Shown here: positions 10,693 through 21,160 of the stretch, piece after piece
How positions within the stretch are numbered: position 1 is the first letter of the stretch
Layout: each line of letters starts with the position of its first letter
Assembly (NCBI GenBank): GCA_963966185.1
Contig: CAWZYM010000102.1
Location: 506,501 to 570,500 of the forward strand
Direction: 5' to 3'
Length of the DNA stretch: 64,000 nucleotides
Origin: Rhabditoides inermis
Lineage: Eukaryota; Nematoda; Chromadorea; Rhabditida; Rhabditidae
The notes under the pieces: model-generated
Databases searched by the model: none
What the model was told of the DNA's origin: nothing
Seen by the model: the letters and a program-made list of their open reading frames with translations, nothing else
Program-made: the position numbers and the translations under genes

Positions 10693-10732
10693 GCGACCGC
10701 TCGCTGGCGAGAAACAGTGGGGAATGACGTGA

Positions 10733-11125
10733 TTGTTTGACGTGATTGGCGACGCTCGATCTCCACAAAACCTTTTCCATCGAATTGAACGCGGAGCAGG
10801 CTTGGGCGATTCGCGCCTCCACATCCTTAGTAAGGTCGGCGTCGCTGCTAATCCACGAATCGAGGTAGCGGAAGATGTTGTTCTGCGCGATCTTCTCTCC
10901 ATTGACAGTGCAGTCCTCCTTTACTCCTCGCGGGATGGTCATCGACTCGCACTTGTCCGGCCTGAGGGTCAGACCGTACGAGGCGGCAAAGAGACTGAGA
11001 CGGTCGACGGCTTTCTGCAGGCTAACAGGGTCTTCTCCCAGCAGAGCGATGTCATCCGCGTAGTCGAGGTCGGTGACTTTCCGTCCTGTCGGGTGCAGCT
11101 CCACTCCTCCTCCACACTCCTCCAC
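10733..11125 (-). mobile_element. 5' part of LINE A reverse transcriptase, interrupted
   Basis: The minus-strand frame contains the catalytic block LDYADDIALLGED, followed by LRPDKCESMTI and an NIFRYLDSWISSDADLT stretch that matches the FxYLGS region of LINE reverse transcriptases. The frame is cut at 10733 by the nested LINE and continues at 6986. The upstream (5') remainder of LINE A is absent: the sequence runs into satellite at about 11126. Confidence 0.8.
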
Positions 11126-11129
11126 AGTT

Positions 11130-11408
11130 TGTTAAAATTTTGTTAAAAGTTTGTTGACAGTTTGTTAACAGTTTATAACAAAGACAGTTTGTTAACAGTT
11201 TGTTGACAGTTTGTTAACAGTTTGTTGACAGTTTGTTGACAGTTTGTTGACAGTTTGTTAACAGTTTGTTAACAGTTTGTTGACAGTTTGTTGACAGTTT
11301 GTTGACAGTTTGTTGACAGTTTGTTGACAGTTTGTCAACAGTTTGTTGACAGTTGGTTGACAGTTTGTTGACAGTTTGTTGACAGTTTGTTAACAGTTTG
11401 TTGACAGT
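11130..11408 (+). repeat. 11-bp tandem satellite, right array
   Basis: About 25 units of CAGTTTGTTGA/CAGTTTGTTAA in the same orientation as the left arrays. LINE A plus its nested LINE therefore sits inside what was probably one continuous satellite. Confidence 0.95.
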
Positions 11409-11423
11409 CATCACGCCACCTAT

Positions 11424-11507
11424 CGATCAACCAATCAACACTCACTCAATTAGACCACTTCCCACACCACTTTCAATATCACTCCTCATCTCTCACCCCT
11501 CACTATC
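11424..11507 (-). repeat. right arm of the 84-bp inverted repeat
   Basis: Reverse complement of 4496-4579. It begins GATCAACCAATCAAC and ends CCCCTCACTATC. The adjoining TCACGCCACCTATCGA also recurs at 11583-11598, so repeat sequence continues a little outward. Confidence 0.85.
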
Positions 11508-11900
11508 TCTCCTTTTGGAAACGGGCCCTAATGTGTTGTCATTCCAGGCCCGGCGATCTCCTCGGCGCCCTTCCCTCGCCCATCACGCCACCTATCGACC
11601 GTATATATGCTCCCACCGAATCCTCCAGCGTCAACTCCTTCTGGTTTTCGCAATCATGCACTCTTCCTACGATAAATATACTCTGTTTTGCCGTATTACG
11701 CGTTGTGTCATTGTGTGTTTCGGGTCTGCCACGTATAACTCTTCTGCTGTCCACCTTGACCAGGTGGCGGTATGAGTTAATAATGTTAACAAATTGTTAA
11801 CAAACTGTTAACAATATGTCAACTGTTAACAAACTTTTAACAAACTGTTAACACGTTGTTAATAATGTGTTAACAGTTTTACCATATCACACGACTAGCA
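11508..11900. other. repeat-derived flank with inverted degenerate satellite
   Basis: No gene is supported. A TATATATGC motif lies at 11600-11610. At about 11785-11878 short units of GTTAACAAACT occur, which is the satellite in the opposite orientation and more diverged. This stretch looks like the eroded outer edge of the repeat block. Confidence 0.5.
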
Positions 11901-11904
11901 CTAA

Positions 11905-13746
11905 CTCAGACTGTGCTCATCTCGGAAATTATTATACTTACTGCCCAACCATAAAAAAGAGGGACACTCGACACTGTCACGCACATTTTGTGTGTTCGCT
12001 TTTATGGCGACCCATCTAAACAAGCTACCAAATCGGCACCACTTAACCTGATTTTGATTCAAACTCTTCTCTAAACGATTACATGGCGGTGCAGCCAGCC
12101 TGAGGACTGCTTGAACACGTTGAGAACCTCTGCGCGGAGGAACCTCATCAAGTCGTCGATGGAGGGCTTCTTGTACTCTAAAAGAACATGGCCTGGTATT
12201 GGAGTATTTGGGGCTACTCACTGAGTGCCTGACGTAGACGACGGTTGTACCCCTCTGACATGTTGGTCGTGCGGTGCCTGTAGTTGTCGTAGTGCGACCA
12301 CATCTTACGGAAGTGCTGAAATGAAAAGAAGAGTTAGAGATAAACTACATCACTGCGTACCTTCTGCTCGAGCTACGTTTTGTGAAGGTACTCGCTGAAG
12401 TTCTTGGCATCTCCGCGCAGTCGACTGAGCGTGGCCAGGGGCACCTTGAAGACGCCGTGCTGAATGACCTGCTGTCGAGTAGAGAACACAGCTGCGCGAC
12501 TCGTCTTACCCACTGGCTGATCACTGGATCCGAGTCCACGTCCTCCTAAACAGTCGCGTATAATTGTAGTGCCCCTAAGTACTGACCTTTCCGAGGTAGT
12601 GAACGGCTTGTCGGTTGATCGCCTGTGCAAAATGGAACACTCATTCCAGGATCTAAAGCCAGTGTTTTAAAACAACCCTGTTTAACCAACAATTAACTAA
12701 CGTACCTGCGCATTTCCGAATACAGCCTTGATGGCACTAGCTTGCGCAGACTCGAAATCGATAAGGAACTTGCAGTCGGCCAGGTCATCCGTGTAAATCG
12801 AACCCATACCAGCAGCGTGGTCGAACACAAACTGCCACACCTCCTCATAGCTCGCAATCGTCGCCTTTTTCAGACACGCCTACACCAGGGGAACAGACCG
12901 CTCGCCCTGAAAGTGATGTGGTTAGGCCAAAATGGATGGTGTAATTAGGTATACTGTAATTACATTAATACTCACGCGTACTCCATGCACACTGTATAAT
13001 TGGCCATTCCGCTTGTGATCTTTCACCCCGCACTTGTAGATGCCGCCGGTCATCAGAGCGTCCAGTCCGAGAGTGAACATGCTGTAAGGAGATGTTAATA
13101 GAGACAAACAAGAAATAGCTTACTTTGTGAGATGGTCAGGGTAGGCGATGAGGAGAACGTCTGGCGTCTCGATCCGGACGATGTCCACGGGATCTGCTCC
13201 CGGAAGAAGTCGGAACTTGGGGTCGATGGACAGGATGCTGGACCACTTGTTCCCCCTCCTCCTCCTCCGAACGTTGCGCGCCAGCAGATGCTGGTTCTCA
13301 ACGATGAACTGTTGCATGGCGTCCTTCTCAACGCGGATACGGTCGGGTAGATCCCAGATGTACTCGAGGGCAACGTTGCCGGCGAGAGACGGCAATTTTC
13401 TGACTGGCACAGTGGTTGGCGGCATCGTAGAGAACGCGGGAGGTGAGGACGAAGGAAGTGGAGTTGTTGTAAGGGTATCCGCAGGAGAGGACCTGGGCCA
13501 TCCAGACAGTGTCGGAAACCTCCAGGAAGTGAGTGGGGGTCTTTCGATCTCCGACCTTGGACTCGGCAACGAGGACCGACGCACATTTGGGCAGCGGCTT
13601 CTGCTTCTTCTTCTGCGCCTTGTCTCAGATCTGAAAGTGTCAACTACACAACACCCAAGACACCTGTATATCTCTTCTTCTGAGAAGAAGATAGGAGATT
13701 GTGGGTAGGGATATGGAGGTGAGGGGGGTACAATAGGAGTTGACAT
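11905..13746 (-). pseudogene. MULE-type transposase-like gene, decayed
   Basis: Minus-strand exons start at ATG 13746 (MSTPIVPPSPPYPYPQ). They pass through a segment containing WMAQVLSCGYPYNNSTSF and one around ALEYIWDLPDRIRVEKDAM, then YPDHLTK and a clear splice (13076-13128). Downstream blocks recall Mutator-like transposases: LDALMTGGIYKCGV (first acidic region), YTDDLADCKFLIDFE with AQASAIKAVFGNAQ (second), and MWSHYDNYRHRTTNMSEGYNRRL, close to the RTNNxxEGxHxxL signature. Several frame changes are needed, and stops interrupt otherwise good exons: one after SEYLHKT near 12375 and one after PWCRRV near 12880. A dead MULE or a decayed domesticated copy is the best reading. No terminal inverted repeats were identified. 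Confidence 0.6.
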
Positions 13747-14879
13747 TGTGACAATAGTATGCGTCGCAGTGAGTCCTTTAAACCTTCACCAATCACAGTG
13801 ACAGGCTACGGTAGCCACGCTTATTGCTTATACACGTAACTTCGTGAGAAATATGCTCACGATTGTATTGTTGTACATGAATTAACGACGCAAAGAGAAC
13901 CACTTTAAAATTCCAAACAACATACATTAAAAAAGTAAACTGAATCATTAAACAGAAGTTCAAAAACAGTAAAAAAAAAACGTGTTATTTTAAAGATAAC
14001 TTGTCAGAAATGGTCCCATGTTGTAAATCTCATTATTAGAAGACTGTACATATGTGATTGTATGGGGTTATCTTTTGATTGGACGGAGATATGATCAATT
14101 TGAATTTTTGAAATCCGCCTGTTTGGTGCCAGATTGTGTTCAGCCGGTGCGATCTGGCCAAGAAAGCGGGTAGTGGAGAGTGCGAGTCGAGTCGACTCGC
14201 GATGCCGCCGCTGGCATACCCTCTCTCTTTGACAGCAGATTCGTAACGCCGCCACGATCTGTGTTACGACATGGCATACGACCGTTCTAAACATTTTGCC
14301 CACTGACTAAGACTGTTCGTTTGTTTTTTGAAGGTATGCGAACATAAACATACCAGATTGCGAGTGCTGGAAAATCACATACACTGCAATGCGTTCAGCA
14401 TGCTTTGCTATCATTTTCACGTATTCTCGCTCACAAGTTGCTCAAAATAGACTCAAACACTTGTGTACATGCAACAACAAGTGTTTTTTTTCATTTTAGA
14501 AGATTATGTGGAAGCATTGTTTTGACCGAATCATGATCGGTCATTGCGCCCCTAGCACAGTCATCTCGGCACAACGCGACGCGTTTACTTTCCTCGTCTC
14601 TTTCTCATAAATATGTATAAGAAAGCAGTTACAAAAAATATTATCCTTTGCTTCATAATCTTTTAGCCAACTGCTTCTTCAACTCTCCTGAAATAGTTTC
14701 TTATGCTCGCATCATTGTGAATTGCGAGGTGAGCCCGCTCCACAGTCACATTTTTATGTGATATAACTAGCGCTCCGGCTAGTTATAGAACTAGTTATAG
14801 AAGATTAGAAAAGAGTTTAGATACGCACTTGCTGTGTACACTTTATAATACTCTCTTATCACAAGAAAAGAAAAATGTT
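13747..14879. other. AT-rich intergenic region, no gene seen
   Basis: No spliced or unspliced coding pattern stands out. The 99-codon minus-strand frame at 14004-14303 has no homologue I recognise and no splice context. Confidence 0.4.
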
Positions 14880-15582
14880 CTGTCTACGATGACGTTTCCA
14901 TTGTGTCATAGCAACTTTCTAAAGACAGTTCTATGGTTTTCTTCTGTCTACTCTCACGTCTCTGCTACGTTGACAACGACTTGCTAGAGACAGTACTATG
15001 CTCTCTTCTGTCTCACTTCTCTGCTACGGTGACAACAACTTTCTAGACACATTTGTATTCTTACTGCTGTCTACTCTCACGTCTCTGCTACGGTGCCCAC
15101 TACTTTCTAGACACAGTACTATGCTCTCTTCTGTCTACTCTCACGTCTCTGCTACGGTGACCACTACTTTTCAGACACAGTACTATGCTCTCTTCTGTCT
15201 ACTCTCACGTCTCTGCTACGGTGACCACTACTTTCTAGACACAGTGCTATGCTCTCTTCTGTCTACTCTCACGTCTCTGCTACGGTGACCACTACTTTCT
15301 AGACACAGTACTATGCTCTCTTCTGTCTACTCTCACGTCTCTGCTACGGTGACCACTACTTTCTAGACACAGTACTATGCTCTTTTCTGTCTACTTTCAC
15401 GTCTCTGCTACGGTGACCACTACTTTCTAGACACAGTACTATGCTCTCTTCTGTCTACTCTCACGTCTCTGCTACGGTGACCACTACTTTCTAGACACAG
15501 TACTATGCTCTCTTCTGTCTACTCTCACGTCTCTGCTACGGTGACCACTACTTTCTAGACACAGTACTATGCTCTCTTCTGT
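14880..15582 (+). repeat. 64-bp minisatellite, about 11 copies
   Basis: The unit runs CAGTACTATGCTCTCTTCTG, then TCTACTCTCACGTCTCTGC and TACGGTGACCACTACTTTCTAGACA. ATGCTCTC recurs at 15121, 15185, 15249, 15313 and 15377, giving a period of exactly 64. The first two or three copies are diverged and the later ones nearly identical, as expected from recent unequal exchange. Open frames over it are artefacts. Confidence 0.95.
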
Positions 15583-15852
15583 CTGCGGAATCGATCCAAC
15601 GGTCATGAGATTGTCAGCCGGACACGCTAACATCTGAGCTATGAGGGCTCCTAATATGCAATCGCCTAATTCCGTAACGTCTCGACGATCGCGGTCTGGC
15701 CTCAAGAGTGCAATGTGAATTTCGGCAATCATCTCACCGCTCCTATCCACTCTTCATTTGATCTTTCCGGTATGAGTGTTGTGGTGTAGTGGATAGTGAG
15801 TATGTCTCACGATCGCGCCTCGAGTTCGAATCCGGCGCAGTGATTTTCTTGT
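15583..15852. repeat. two degenerate tRNA-like segments, probably SINE remnants
   Basis: On the minus strand at 15583-15652 there is an A-box-like TAGCTCAGATGTTAGCG and a B-box-like GGATCGATTCC. On the plus strand at about 15779-15846 there is TGGTGTAGTGGATAG and GAGTTCGAATCC. In neither case do the acceptor and T stems pair properly, so I do not call functional tRNA genes. The minus-strand segment starts exactly where the minisatellite ends. Pol III promoter boxes of this type are typical of tRNA-derived SINEs. Confidence 0.4.
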
Positions 15853-16284
15853 GCTTTGAAAACACAACGTGATGTCATATTCTTGATATCACACTGCAAA
15901 GTGCGACTTCCAATAGGACTGCAAAGTGCGACTTCCCCGAAGAGAGGGGGAGCTGAGCTCGCAGATGGAAGGCGAGCCCAGCTCAAGACTGGCTTATCGC
16001 AGTTACCAGTAGCGGTAAATACTCCCCCAATGTTACTGATAACCGCTACCAGAGGGCGGGTGACAGAAGAACAGAAGCGAGCGTCATTCGCTTCCATGTT
16101 TTATCCTTTTCAAATCTATTTCGTATTTGTTTTCTGACGGCAGTCAAAGTACCGTATACCTAATTAGAAGTACGGTGCGGTAGTGTTTTCAGTACCATTT
16201 GCCAACAACATTTGAGTCTGTGATACAATCAATAGGTGAAACGTATCCATCTAAACTGAACAAGCGCGGGTGAAAGGGACGGTA

Positions 16285-16358
<74 letters not shown>

Positions 16359-16894
16359 ATCGTACCCGAAATTCAAAATACAGTAACCGAGTGTGCGGTA
16401 CCAATGTTCAAAGGACATAAATGAGTGCTGTTTGAACGTGTTTGACGCTCCAACATGACGGATCACGGTTTGTAAACTGCTTCTCCGTGTTTTCATAATA
16501 CCGTACTCCAAATTACGTGTACGGTAGGAAATGGAATAGTGGTTTGAGTAACAGGAACCGAACTAAGAACCAAAGGGTTGGTAAGTGTGCAAGTTATTCT
16601 ATGCGTGAAACGTATCGAAATTTGTCAGAAATCAGTAAGAGGGACTCGTATTCAATATACAGTATAGCTATTTGAAAGTACAGTAACCCATGGTACTTTT
16701 CACGATTCAATCAATTTACTTCCCAACTATTCCAACATCTCAGTCCAATTCAATTGTCTCCATTTTTCAAACAACCATAAAACAACTAGGGACAATTAAA
16801 AATGTTCCGAGTGTGAACTGCTAAACCTGGGAATGTGCACGTCATCACATTTCAATCGATAATCGACCAATGTTCACACAGTCAGGAAGAGCCA

Positions 16895-16932
<38 letters not shown>

Positions 16933-16958
16933 GATGGGAGATGAGGAAATACAGCGTT
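15853..16958. other. intergenic with CT and GA microsatellites
   Basis: Contains a (CT)n tract at 16287-16358 and a (GA)n tract at about 16900-16927. A local duplication of AAAGTGCGACTTCC occurs near 15897-15936. No gene is supported. Confidence 0.5.
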
Positions 16959-17710
16959 TTTTAACTCCACAATTCCACAAACCAACTATACGGGAGGGAG
17001 GGAGGGAGGGAGGGAGGGAGGGAGGGAGGGAAGGAGGGAGGGAGGGAGGGATGGAGGGAGGGAGGGAGGGGAGGAGAGAGGGGGAGAGGTGATGGAAGGA
17101 GGGAGAGAGGTAGGGAAAGAGGGAGGGAGGGAAGGAGGGAAAGAGGGAAGGAAGGAGAGAGGGAGTAAAGAGGGAAGGAGGAAGGGAGCTTCAGACTTCC
17201 ACGAGAGAGGTGCCAGAGAAGACCGCGCCCCGACTTGTCACATAAATGATCGGATTATTTAGGTTTCAGATACAGAGATTAGAGAGAAAGACAGAGATTA
17301 ACTTGCCTGAGAGCGTCGTTCTATGAAGACAGGCAGGGAAAGCGAACAGGACAGGGACAGGAAAGCGTGAGAGGCTGAAATGATTTGGGACTCAATTATT
17401 AAGTTTAGGATTACTGTGCCTATTAATCGATATTCTATCAATGAGAGGGGGGAGTGCGTAAAAATAGAACGATTCAGGGGAAAGAGAAGAGAGCCGTCTC
17501 CCAATCACTCCCACCACGAAATCGATCAAATCTACTGTCGGTTCCAAACTACTGTAATCTACAGTAACCCTAACCCACATCTCCTCCTTTCTGGTCCCCC
17601 AACTGCCAGGCGGGGTCGGTGGCGTCCTGGCAGAGCGGCAGATGCGGGGAGCTGATCGTCTGGAACAGTGACGTCATTATCAATCGATATTTAATCAATG
17701 GTCAATCAGA

Positions 17711-17750
<40 letters not shown>

Positions 17751-17780
17751 CACCTCGCTGCTCAGAGCGGCGGCTCCGTT
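16959..17780 (+). repeat. 822-bp tandem duplication, copy 1
   Basis: Begins near TTTTTAACTCCACAATTCC and contains a (GGGA)n tract (about 16991-17180), a unique middle and a (GA)n tract ending at CTCAGAGCGGCGGCTCCG. It is repeated almost base for base at 17781-18598. Only the GA-tract lengths visibly differ. No gene is supported inside it. Confidence 0.9.
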
Positions 17781-18532
17781 TTTAAACTCCACAATTCCAC
17801 AAACCAACTATACGGGAGGGAGGGAGGGAGGGAGGGAGGGAGGGAGGGAGGGAAGGAGGGAGGGAGGGAGGGATGGAGGGAGGGAGGGAGGGGAGGAGAG
17901 AGGGGGAGAGGTGATGGAAGGAGGGAGAGAGGTAGGGAAAGAGGGAGGGAGGGAAGGAGGGAAAGAGGGAAGGAAGGAGAGAGGGAGTAAAGAGGGAAGG
18001 AGGAAGGGAGCTTCAGACTTCCACGAGAGAGGTGCCAGAGAAGACCGCGCCCCGACTTGTCACATAAATGATCGGATTATTTAGGTTTCAGATACAGAGA
18101 TTAGAGAGAAAGACAGAGATTAACTTGCCTGAGAGCGTCGTTCTATGAAGACAGGCAGGGAAAGCGAACAGGACAGGGACAGGAAAGCGTGAGAGGCTGA
18201 AATGATTTGGGACTCAATTATTAAGTTTAGGATTACTGTGCCTATTAATCGATATTCTATCAATGAGAGGGGGGAGTGCGTAAAAATAGAACGATTCAGG
18301 GGAAAGAGAAGAGAGCCGTCTCCCAATCACTCCCACCACGAAATCGATCAAATCTACTGTCGGTTCCAAACTACTGTAATCTACAGTAACCCTAACCCAC
18401 ATCTCCTCCTTTCTGGTCCCCCAACTGCCAGGCGGGGTCGGTGGCGTCCTGGCAGAGCGGCAGATGCGGGGAGCTGATCGTCTGGAACAGTGACGTCATT
18501 ATCAATCGATATTTAATCAATGGTCAATCAGA

Positions 18533-18568
<36 letters not shown>

Positions 18569-18598
18569 CACCTCGCTGCTCAGAGCGGCGGCTCCGAC
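17781..18598 (+). repeat. 822-bp tandem duplication, copy 2
   Basis: Nearly identical to 16959-17780, including all irregularities of the (GGGA)n tract. This means either a very recent duplication or a local assembly duplication. Confidence 0.9.
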
Positions 18599-19960
18599 AG
18601 CGCGACAGCAGCACCAGCTCGGTTCCGACAGCTGCTCCAGCGACGACGGCGGCAGGGGCGATGGCTCCAGAGACGACGACGGCAGCTCCAGAAGCAGCAC
18701 CTGAGGAGGGGTCACTCCGTACCTGCACCCGACCTCCCAGCACCGCCGCCGCCGCATCGACTGACCGCCCTTCCATCGTCATTCCTTACCTCACCTCTGG
18801 CCCCGCCCACTCGCCATTGCCGTCGTTTGCCGGCCGCACACACTGTGCAAGCTGATTCTCCCAATTTATGCATTGCGCAGAAAATTGCCTTCCCACTCAA
18901 GTTGGCGTGCGGCTGCAGGATTGACCAAGGAGTTGATCAATATAGCAGCGGCGCGAGAGAAGGGCGAATGGGGCAGCCAACCTCTGGCTAGACACGCGAC
19001 GGAATACACGAATACGGTACTTTTATACGGAAGTTAGGGTGCCGCTAGCGCTAACGTGAGCGGATCAGCGATGAGTGGGGAGGCAATTTTCTGCGCAATG
19101 CATAAATTGGCCCTCACTGATACGAGAGCCACCTCCCATGCGCCACCACTCCCCGATCGCTCCTACTACGGTAGCTACAGTATCCCTCCTCGACCCCACC
19201 TCTCCTCCATGCAGGGCAGGGGGTCCAGGGAGTAGGGGCGGGTCCAGGAGAGAAGGCGGCGCCGGCTCCGGTAGGGAGCTTGCACGGAGAGGAGTACTTG
19301 AAGCAGGAATACACCGCTGCCGCCGCATCAACTGACCACTCTCCCTCGTCATTCCTTACGTCGACTAAAAGGAGAGAGAGAGTGAGGGGAGAGAGGGGAG
19401 AGAAAGGAGAGAGAAAAGAGATAGAGAAGAGAGAGAAGAGAGAGAAGAGAGAGAAGAGAGAGAAGGGAGAGAGAAGGGAGAGGAGAGAGGGGAGAGTGAG
19501 GGAGAGTGAGGGAGAGAGATTTTTGCGTTGCACCATGGCAAGGGGGGAAGGAGCAACACGAGCTGTGGGGCAAGCAACCAACAGGGGAAGGAGCAACACG
19601 AGCTGTGGGGCAAGCAACCACTCGCCGCGACTGACAGGAGAGGAATGATGGCGGATACTCTCCGCCTCGGACCAGACACACGTGCCCGCATGCGCACGTG
19701 CCCCCGCTGCTGTAACACTCATTTGCATACATAACACTCTGGCCAGAAATCACCCTCGGTTGCGGGGGAGGCATAAAAGAACGGCGCAGCGGCTGGACCG
19801 GCATTCTAATATTGATAATTCCACTGACTTCTACTAACAGTGGGTTGATCTGCCTCACGACCCCTGTCTCCACCGCTGATCCTTTTGCCTTCATCCCCTC
19901 CCCCTCTCCTCCTTCTGACTCCCCCCTCTCGTCTCATCTTCTCTCACCTTTCCTATTGTT
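18599..19960. repeat. dispersed and fold-back repeat cluster
   Basis: Holds a fold-back: 18860-18902 (AATTTATGCATTGCGCAGAA, then AATTGCC) is the reverse complement of 19072-19113. The segment 19105-19365 is repeated inverted at 23343-23627, and part of it in direct orientation at about 18722-18812. A GA-rich tract lies at 19370-19520, and a 37-bp direct duplication (AGGGGAAGGAGCAACACGAG and onward) lies at 19545-19620. No protein-coding pattern is convincing. Confidence 0.7.
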
Positions 19961-19984
19961 GCAGTGAGTGACGTGACCACCAAC

Positions 19985-20946
19985 ATGAACCTCACCATCC
20001 CCGAGTGCCGATGCGACAGCGGCTCTCTGGCGACCCACGAGTGCTCGGCGTGCAACCGCCGCTGCTGCAAATCGTGCGCGGTGTCGCACGACGACGACTG
20101 TGGACCGTCGCAGGTACTAGGGTTACTGTAGGGATACTGTAGAGTACCGTAGTGTGACGGGTACTGAAGCGGTGTTTGCAGCCGATTGGGTTCACGACTC
20201 TGGCGTGTGCCTGTGTGCTAGGAGGTGCCCCTGTCGCGAGCATGTGCTGCTCGACGGCTGTGTGCGCCCTGTGCGCTCTCAGGCACGTCGGGCCCGCCCA
20301 CGCTGCAACTGCTCTTGTGAGTGCGGGGAGTGCCGCTCACCACCACCACCGCTCCATTTCAGCCAGCCGCGCCACTGCTCAAGAGGATGGGCAAGGGCTC
20401 GGCGACGCGCCTGCTCGGGCACGTCGCTGCGCGCCTCGAGGCGCGTTCGCCGGAGGCAACGGGGATTGGAAGGGCGGCGATCGAGAGGCGCGATCGTCTG
20501 ATCGAGGACCTGCAGGCGGAGGGGATGCGCAAGGACGAGCAGATGAGCATGATGGAGAGCAAGGTGCGCGAGCTGGAGGAGCGGCTCAAGCAAGCGACCG
20601 ACGAGAACGACAAGCTCCGCAAGCGGATCAAAGAAATCGAAAGTGTTGGAGAAGACAAGGACGACTCGCTGCTCGGAAAGGTTGTGTGCGCGAATCGTTT
20701 GCTGCGCTAGCAACTATTCTATTCCAGGCCTCGCTCATCGCTTGTATCGAGCATGTGGCGTACGGGAGTCACGCAGGCTGCAGCAAGGATGTCATCGCCG
20801 CGGCGGCGGTGAAGAGATACATGGACAAGAGTGGACGGCCCGCACCAAGGTGAGAGCGGGGAGGAAGGGAGAGGTGATTGATCTGTTTCAGCACACGTGT
20901 CTATGCCACAACCCTCGCGAGACTCAAGAAGAAGATGGGCTCGTGA
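19985..20946 (+). CDS. small cysteine-rich zinc-finger/coiled-coil protein (252 aa)
   Basis: Five exons join in frame: 19985-20113, 20182-20316, 20363-20680, 20728-20849 and 20892-20946. Introns are 42-68 bp with GTACTAG/GTGAGT/GTTGTG/GTGAGA donors and TTGCAG/TTTCAG/TTCCAG acceptors. A TTGTTGCAG site 20 bp before the ATG is a likely spliced-leader acceptor. Residues 8-40 hold paired cysteines and a histidine (CRCDSG, CSACNRRCCKSCAVSH, DDDC) spaced like a B-box or related cross-brace zinc finger. Residues 44-88 are hydrophobic and Cys-rich (CACVLGGAPVASMCCST, CALCALRH), then a ~75-residue charged coiled coil follows (SMMESKVRELEERLKQATDE and onward). The tail contains IACIEHVAYGSHAGCSKDV. The layout recalls a short TRIM-like protein without a RING or C-terminal domain. 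Function is unknown. Confidence 0.75.
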
Positions 20947-21160
20947 GCCCCCTTTCAAAGCCCCTTCCGAACTCATCCACACTCACACAACTCACACTAA
21001 TTTCGATAATCACACAGATTGTTTTAATCATTCTTCGATAAAAATTCTTCGATCAAGAGCTTGCTTATCAGATATTTTTGACACACGCAAACGACAGCAT
21101 ACACAACAAATCGCCTTTTCTTCGCCTTTTCTACTAAAATGTCCTATTGTCTCTGTCCGT
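20947..21160. other. 3' flank of the zinc-finger/coiled-coil gene
   Basis: Short AT-rich sequence between the TGA and the ~516-bp repeat. Nothing else is seen. Confidence 0.4.

Larger units (their letters stand above)
6987..10732 (-). mobile_element. CR1/Jockey-group LINE, apparently full length, nested in LINE A
   Basis: This 3.75-kb minus-strand element carries ORF1 (9829-10692) and ORF2 (7115-9919). It ends in a short trinucleotide tail, seen on the plus strand as TTATAATAATAATAATATTT at 6987-7006. Both junctions cut LINE A cleanly: the host frame reads GTCAAA up to 10733 and continues CTGCGG at 6986. Any target-site duplication is at most about 3 bp (AAC), which is short for this group. 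Both ORFs are open, so the copy is young. Confidence 0.85.

Noticed and set aside
15583..15652. Minus-strand tRNA-Val(GAC)-like gene
   Set aside because: A- and B-box-like sequences are present, but the acceptor and T stems do not pair. Treated as a SINE-like remnant.
15779..15846. Plus-strand tRNA-like gene
   Set aside because: The B box is good, but the T stem has mismatches and no acceptor stem can be formed.
18524..18782. Minus-strand ORFs rich in Ser/Leu and Ala/Val
   Set aside because: They lie over a (GA)n tract and a dispersed repeat and have no splice or start context.
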